64,000 nucleotides of DNA from Gracilaria vermiculophylla (taxonomy: Eukaryota > Rhodophyta > Florideophyceae > Gracilariales > Gracilariaceae): positions 1,284,202-1,348,201 of the forward strand of contig JAHNZQ020003148.1 in NCBI GenBank assembly GCA_019155205.2, written 5' to 3'. A model generated the notes under the pieces. That model ran no database searches. It was not told the DNA's origin and saw only the letters and a list, made by a program, of their open reading frames with translations. Positions 61,909-64,000 of the stretch are shown in pieces (position 1 is the stretch's first letter; each line of letters opens with the position of its first letter). A program made the translations under genes and the position numbers.

Positions 61909-63225
61909 GGCGGCCAACGTCAACAAAGGGCGAACAAGGACACAAGGCGAGAGGGGAGCGTGGGTATGGGAAGGCGCCGAGGAGGGGGCGGGGGCGGGAA
62001 GAAGAAAGAACGGCCGGGGACGCACGCGGACGCACGCGGACGCCGAAGGTGCGGGCGGCGGCGGTAGCGGAGCGGGAAGCGCGGAGAGGGGAGGTTTACG
62101 GATGGGGCGGAAGGGCACTTTTCAGAAGCTCACCGCGGGGCGCGGTGAAGGGGCGGCGCCAAAGTCGTGCTTCATAAAGGAAGTACAAGACCTCTTTATC
62201 CCCCCCTTGGAATAGTAGCCGAAAAGTATACACGTGGCTCATGTGTCTGGTGCCCTGCACAATCCTGACGTCAGACTGACCACACGTGGCGCAGCGTGTG
62301 ACATTCGAGTGGGTCTCTCGGACTGACGTGGTCGAAGGAAATGCATGAAAGCGGGACTCCTCTCCGCTGCGAGGAAGACATGGATTGCGGTGCAACAGGA
62401 AGCATGCGCCACTTGCGGAACGCATCGCAGTTTATGGCGCCGTCATGCCGCGGTACATTAACAGCACGGTTTCCGAATAAAACAGCTAAATGACGTTGTC
62501 CAGGACAATGCGCGCGTCAAGTGCAGTCCTTATCGATGTTCGCCTCAAATCCAATGCACATCTTTGACTAAGAGACAAACTTTGTCTCGAAAATAAATGC
62601 TTAATGCTCTCTTACACTTAAGAGCTAACCTCAATGCATAACTCTGCAAACCATTCACGAAATTCCGGCGCGCTCGTATGCCCAAGTGTGATAAAAAAAG
62701 TTGATGCAGAATTCTGTTGCAAAGAGGTTTATTCAAACACGCATAACTCGACGCTTTGAGTATTACGCAGTCAGATCTCAGCAGCTGTCATGCTCTGAGA
62801 CTCTGGAAACAGCCATCATGTCTGGGCATCGCTGAGGAGACCAACGCTCAGTTGTAATTTCACCCTAATATCTTGCGTCTACTTGCGCAATGTCGACTGT
62901 CATCTAGAAGCTCAATATGCATAACGTCTCGGCCAGTTTCAGGACCTAGGCGTTTTTGAATCTTGCGCATTACTACTTGCAACATGAAGACATCTCAAGT
63001 ACATCCATCATTTCTGCCGTCTAAACGGTATATTCCCTCTTGATCTTACCTTTCACTCGAATTTGCATATCATATAATAAATTTTACAGGGCGGGGCCAC
63101 GCAATAGTGCCACTTTAAGCAGTGCCTCCCTCTAATCAATGCCACCCTCAGGCGCGTGGCACACTTTCAGGACAGCTGTCAGAGCAAAGAAGACCCGCAA
63201 TCGAGATCGCGAACTTATAGGCCTC
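61909..63225. other. 5' flank of the exportin gene and noncoding DNA
   Basis: The exportin frame remains open upstream of its ATG to about 62118 but is Pro/Ala-rich with no ATG, so it is treated as 5' UTR. A CCCCCC..TAAAG-like element is at about 62165-62210 (RC of CTTTATCCCCCC), which may be part of the promoter. The remainder to 63225 is AT-richer with no gene. Confidence 0.45.
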
Positions 63226-63268
63226 TGTCCACAACCGGACAGCATTAAATGCTGTCCGGTTGTGGACA
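63226..63268. repeat. Palindrome 1: 20-bp perfect arms, 3-nt loop
   Basis: Left arm TGTCCACAACCGGACAGCAT (63226-63245), loop TAA, right arm its exact complement (63249-63268). The arm itself contains GTCCNNNNNNGGAC-like symmetry. Immediately followed by CCTCATATGAGG, a motif that recurs in palindrome 2. Confidence 0.97.
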
Positions 63269-63578
63269 CCTCATATGAGGTTAATCCTACTTACTTTAGA
63301 ATTGTGCCAAAACATTTGAAAAATTTCCATTTTCTTGTCAATATGATCTCTTTATCGTGTCTTCTAGAACGGCAGCGCCAAACCATGTCCACAACACTCA
63401 AACAACATTTGTAGCTGTTGAATCAGTCGTGGTTGTCAACGACATCCGTGAATTGGTGCCATGAAGACAGATCTTTGCAGAACTTGATTTGCACCGTAGG
63501 CCGTTTTTCAAGTTTAAAATACGAAATGTGAAGGCTTACGGATCAGATATCATTTTTTTTTTTTTATTTTGCGTGATG

Positions 63579-63629
63579 GTGCGCTGACCTCATGTGAGGT
63601 CAATTTGACCTCATATGAGGTCAGCGCAC
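63579..63629. repeat. Palindrome 2: 25-bp arms, one mismatch, nested
   Basis: Arms 63579-63603 and 63605-63629 around a single T. Each arm contains its own near or perfect 18-bp palindrome (TGACCTCATGTGAGGTCA and TGACCTCATATGAGGTCA), so the unit is a palindrome of palindromes; the only arm mismatch is G/A in the centre of that motif. Preceded by a 13-nt T run. Confidence 0.97.
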
Positions 63630-63690
63630 TGGTCCGATAGACACTAGAGAACAAAAGGGCCGTCCCGGCCGAGACGCAGCATCGAGGACG

Positions 63691-63738
63691 GGGGAATTGG
63701 AAAGCGTAGTCTTCGAAGACTACGCTTTCCGATTCCCC
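63691..63738. repeat. Palindrome 3: 48 bp, one mismatch, no loop
   Basis: Arms of 24 bp meet directly at TTC|GAA; the core 32 bp (GGAAAGCGTAGTCTTC and its complement) is perfect, and the outer GGGGAATT / GATTCCCC extends it with a single mismatch. Confidence 0.97.
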
Positions 63739-64000
63739 TTTTTGCCCCGCTCGCTGTGCGTGCTCACGTGTTCGAGAAACGCACGCATGGTATGCACAAC
63801 TAAATCCCCCGAGATGCCCGTGCGCAGCACCAGCGTGATTATGCTCACCAAATTCAGATTTACTCCCGAGAGCAATGTCAACCCGCTAGCATGTCAATGA
63901 AAATGATGACCACCACGAGCGCGCTCACATTTGTCACCACGGGGTGCTACGCAAGCACAAAGCACACTACTGCCACCGCCTGCAATGCATGTTCCCCTGG
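63739..64000. other. Window end, no gene seen
   Basis: A 67-codon plus-strand frame (63697-63900) crosses palindrome 3 and has no recognisable features. Nothing else supported. Confidence 0.4.

Noticed and set aside
63226..63738. Calling the palindromes miRNA precursors or a CRISPR array
   Set aside because: Arms differ from one another, loops are 0-3 nt and there are no regular spacers; neither class fits.
1..64000. tRNA, rRNA or other structured RNA genes
   Set aside because: No tRNA-like A/B box pair or rRNA core sequence was recognised by eye; a covariance-model scan would be needed to exclude them.

Overview
The window looks like nuclear DNA of a red alga, most likely a multicellular florideophyte (Chondrus-like); the species is inference. 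Support: compact, mostly intronless genes with occasional 60-75-nt GT-AG introns; a cytochrome-b5 front-end desaturase as used for C20 fatty acids; an algal-type carbohydrate sulfotransferase; a GT92 enzyme; secreted glycine-rich proteins; and a heavy load of decayed LTR and DNA transposons. There are no operons and no sign of bacterial or organellar DNA.

Layout. 1-13 kb is a transposon graveyard: a truncated Ty3/gypsy chromovirus (+), a minus-strand gag-like ruin next to an LTR-like repeat, a pogo-like transposase (-) split by a second copy of that repeat, a decayed Tc1/mariner element (+), a 100-N gap, and a SANT-like/coiled-coil ORF (-) broken by one stop. 14.6-31.6 kb has ordinary base composition: a SAMHD1-like dNTPase (three exons), a small beta-rich protein, a Maf-type nucleotide pyrophosphatase, a large unidentified three-exon protein, a secreted Cys-rich protein, cyclin H, and a kelch/coiled-coil protein. 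31.7-46.0 kb is extremely GC-rich and holds a degenerate coproporphyrinogen-oxidase-like protein, a PPR protein, a secreted Ala/Gly-rich protein, the desaturase, a small myristoylation-motif protein, a bZIP factor, a glycosyltransferase-sulfotransferase fusion and the 5' two-thirds of the uL2 ribosomal protein gene. Composition returns to normal inside the uL2 coding sequence. 46-62 kb is ordinary again: proteasome alpha (PSMA4 type), a very long Sel1-repeat protein, a beta-propeller-like protein, GT92, a glycine-rich secreted protein and an exportin-5/HASTY-like exportin. The last 2 kb is noncoding and carries three long near-perfect palindromes.

Functional themes: housekeeping (uL2, PSMA4, cyclin H/TFIIH, dNTP and nucleotide sanitation, nuclear export), organelle RNA processing (PPR), polyunsaturated lipid synthesis (desaturase), and secretory/extracellular matrix work (GT-sulfotransferase, GT92, three secreted proteins). 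The most novel items are the GT-sulfotransferase fusion, the CPOX-like protein lacking the catalytic residues, the GC-rich block with an intragenic edge, and the palindrome cluster at 63.2-63.7 kb.
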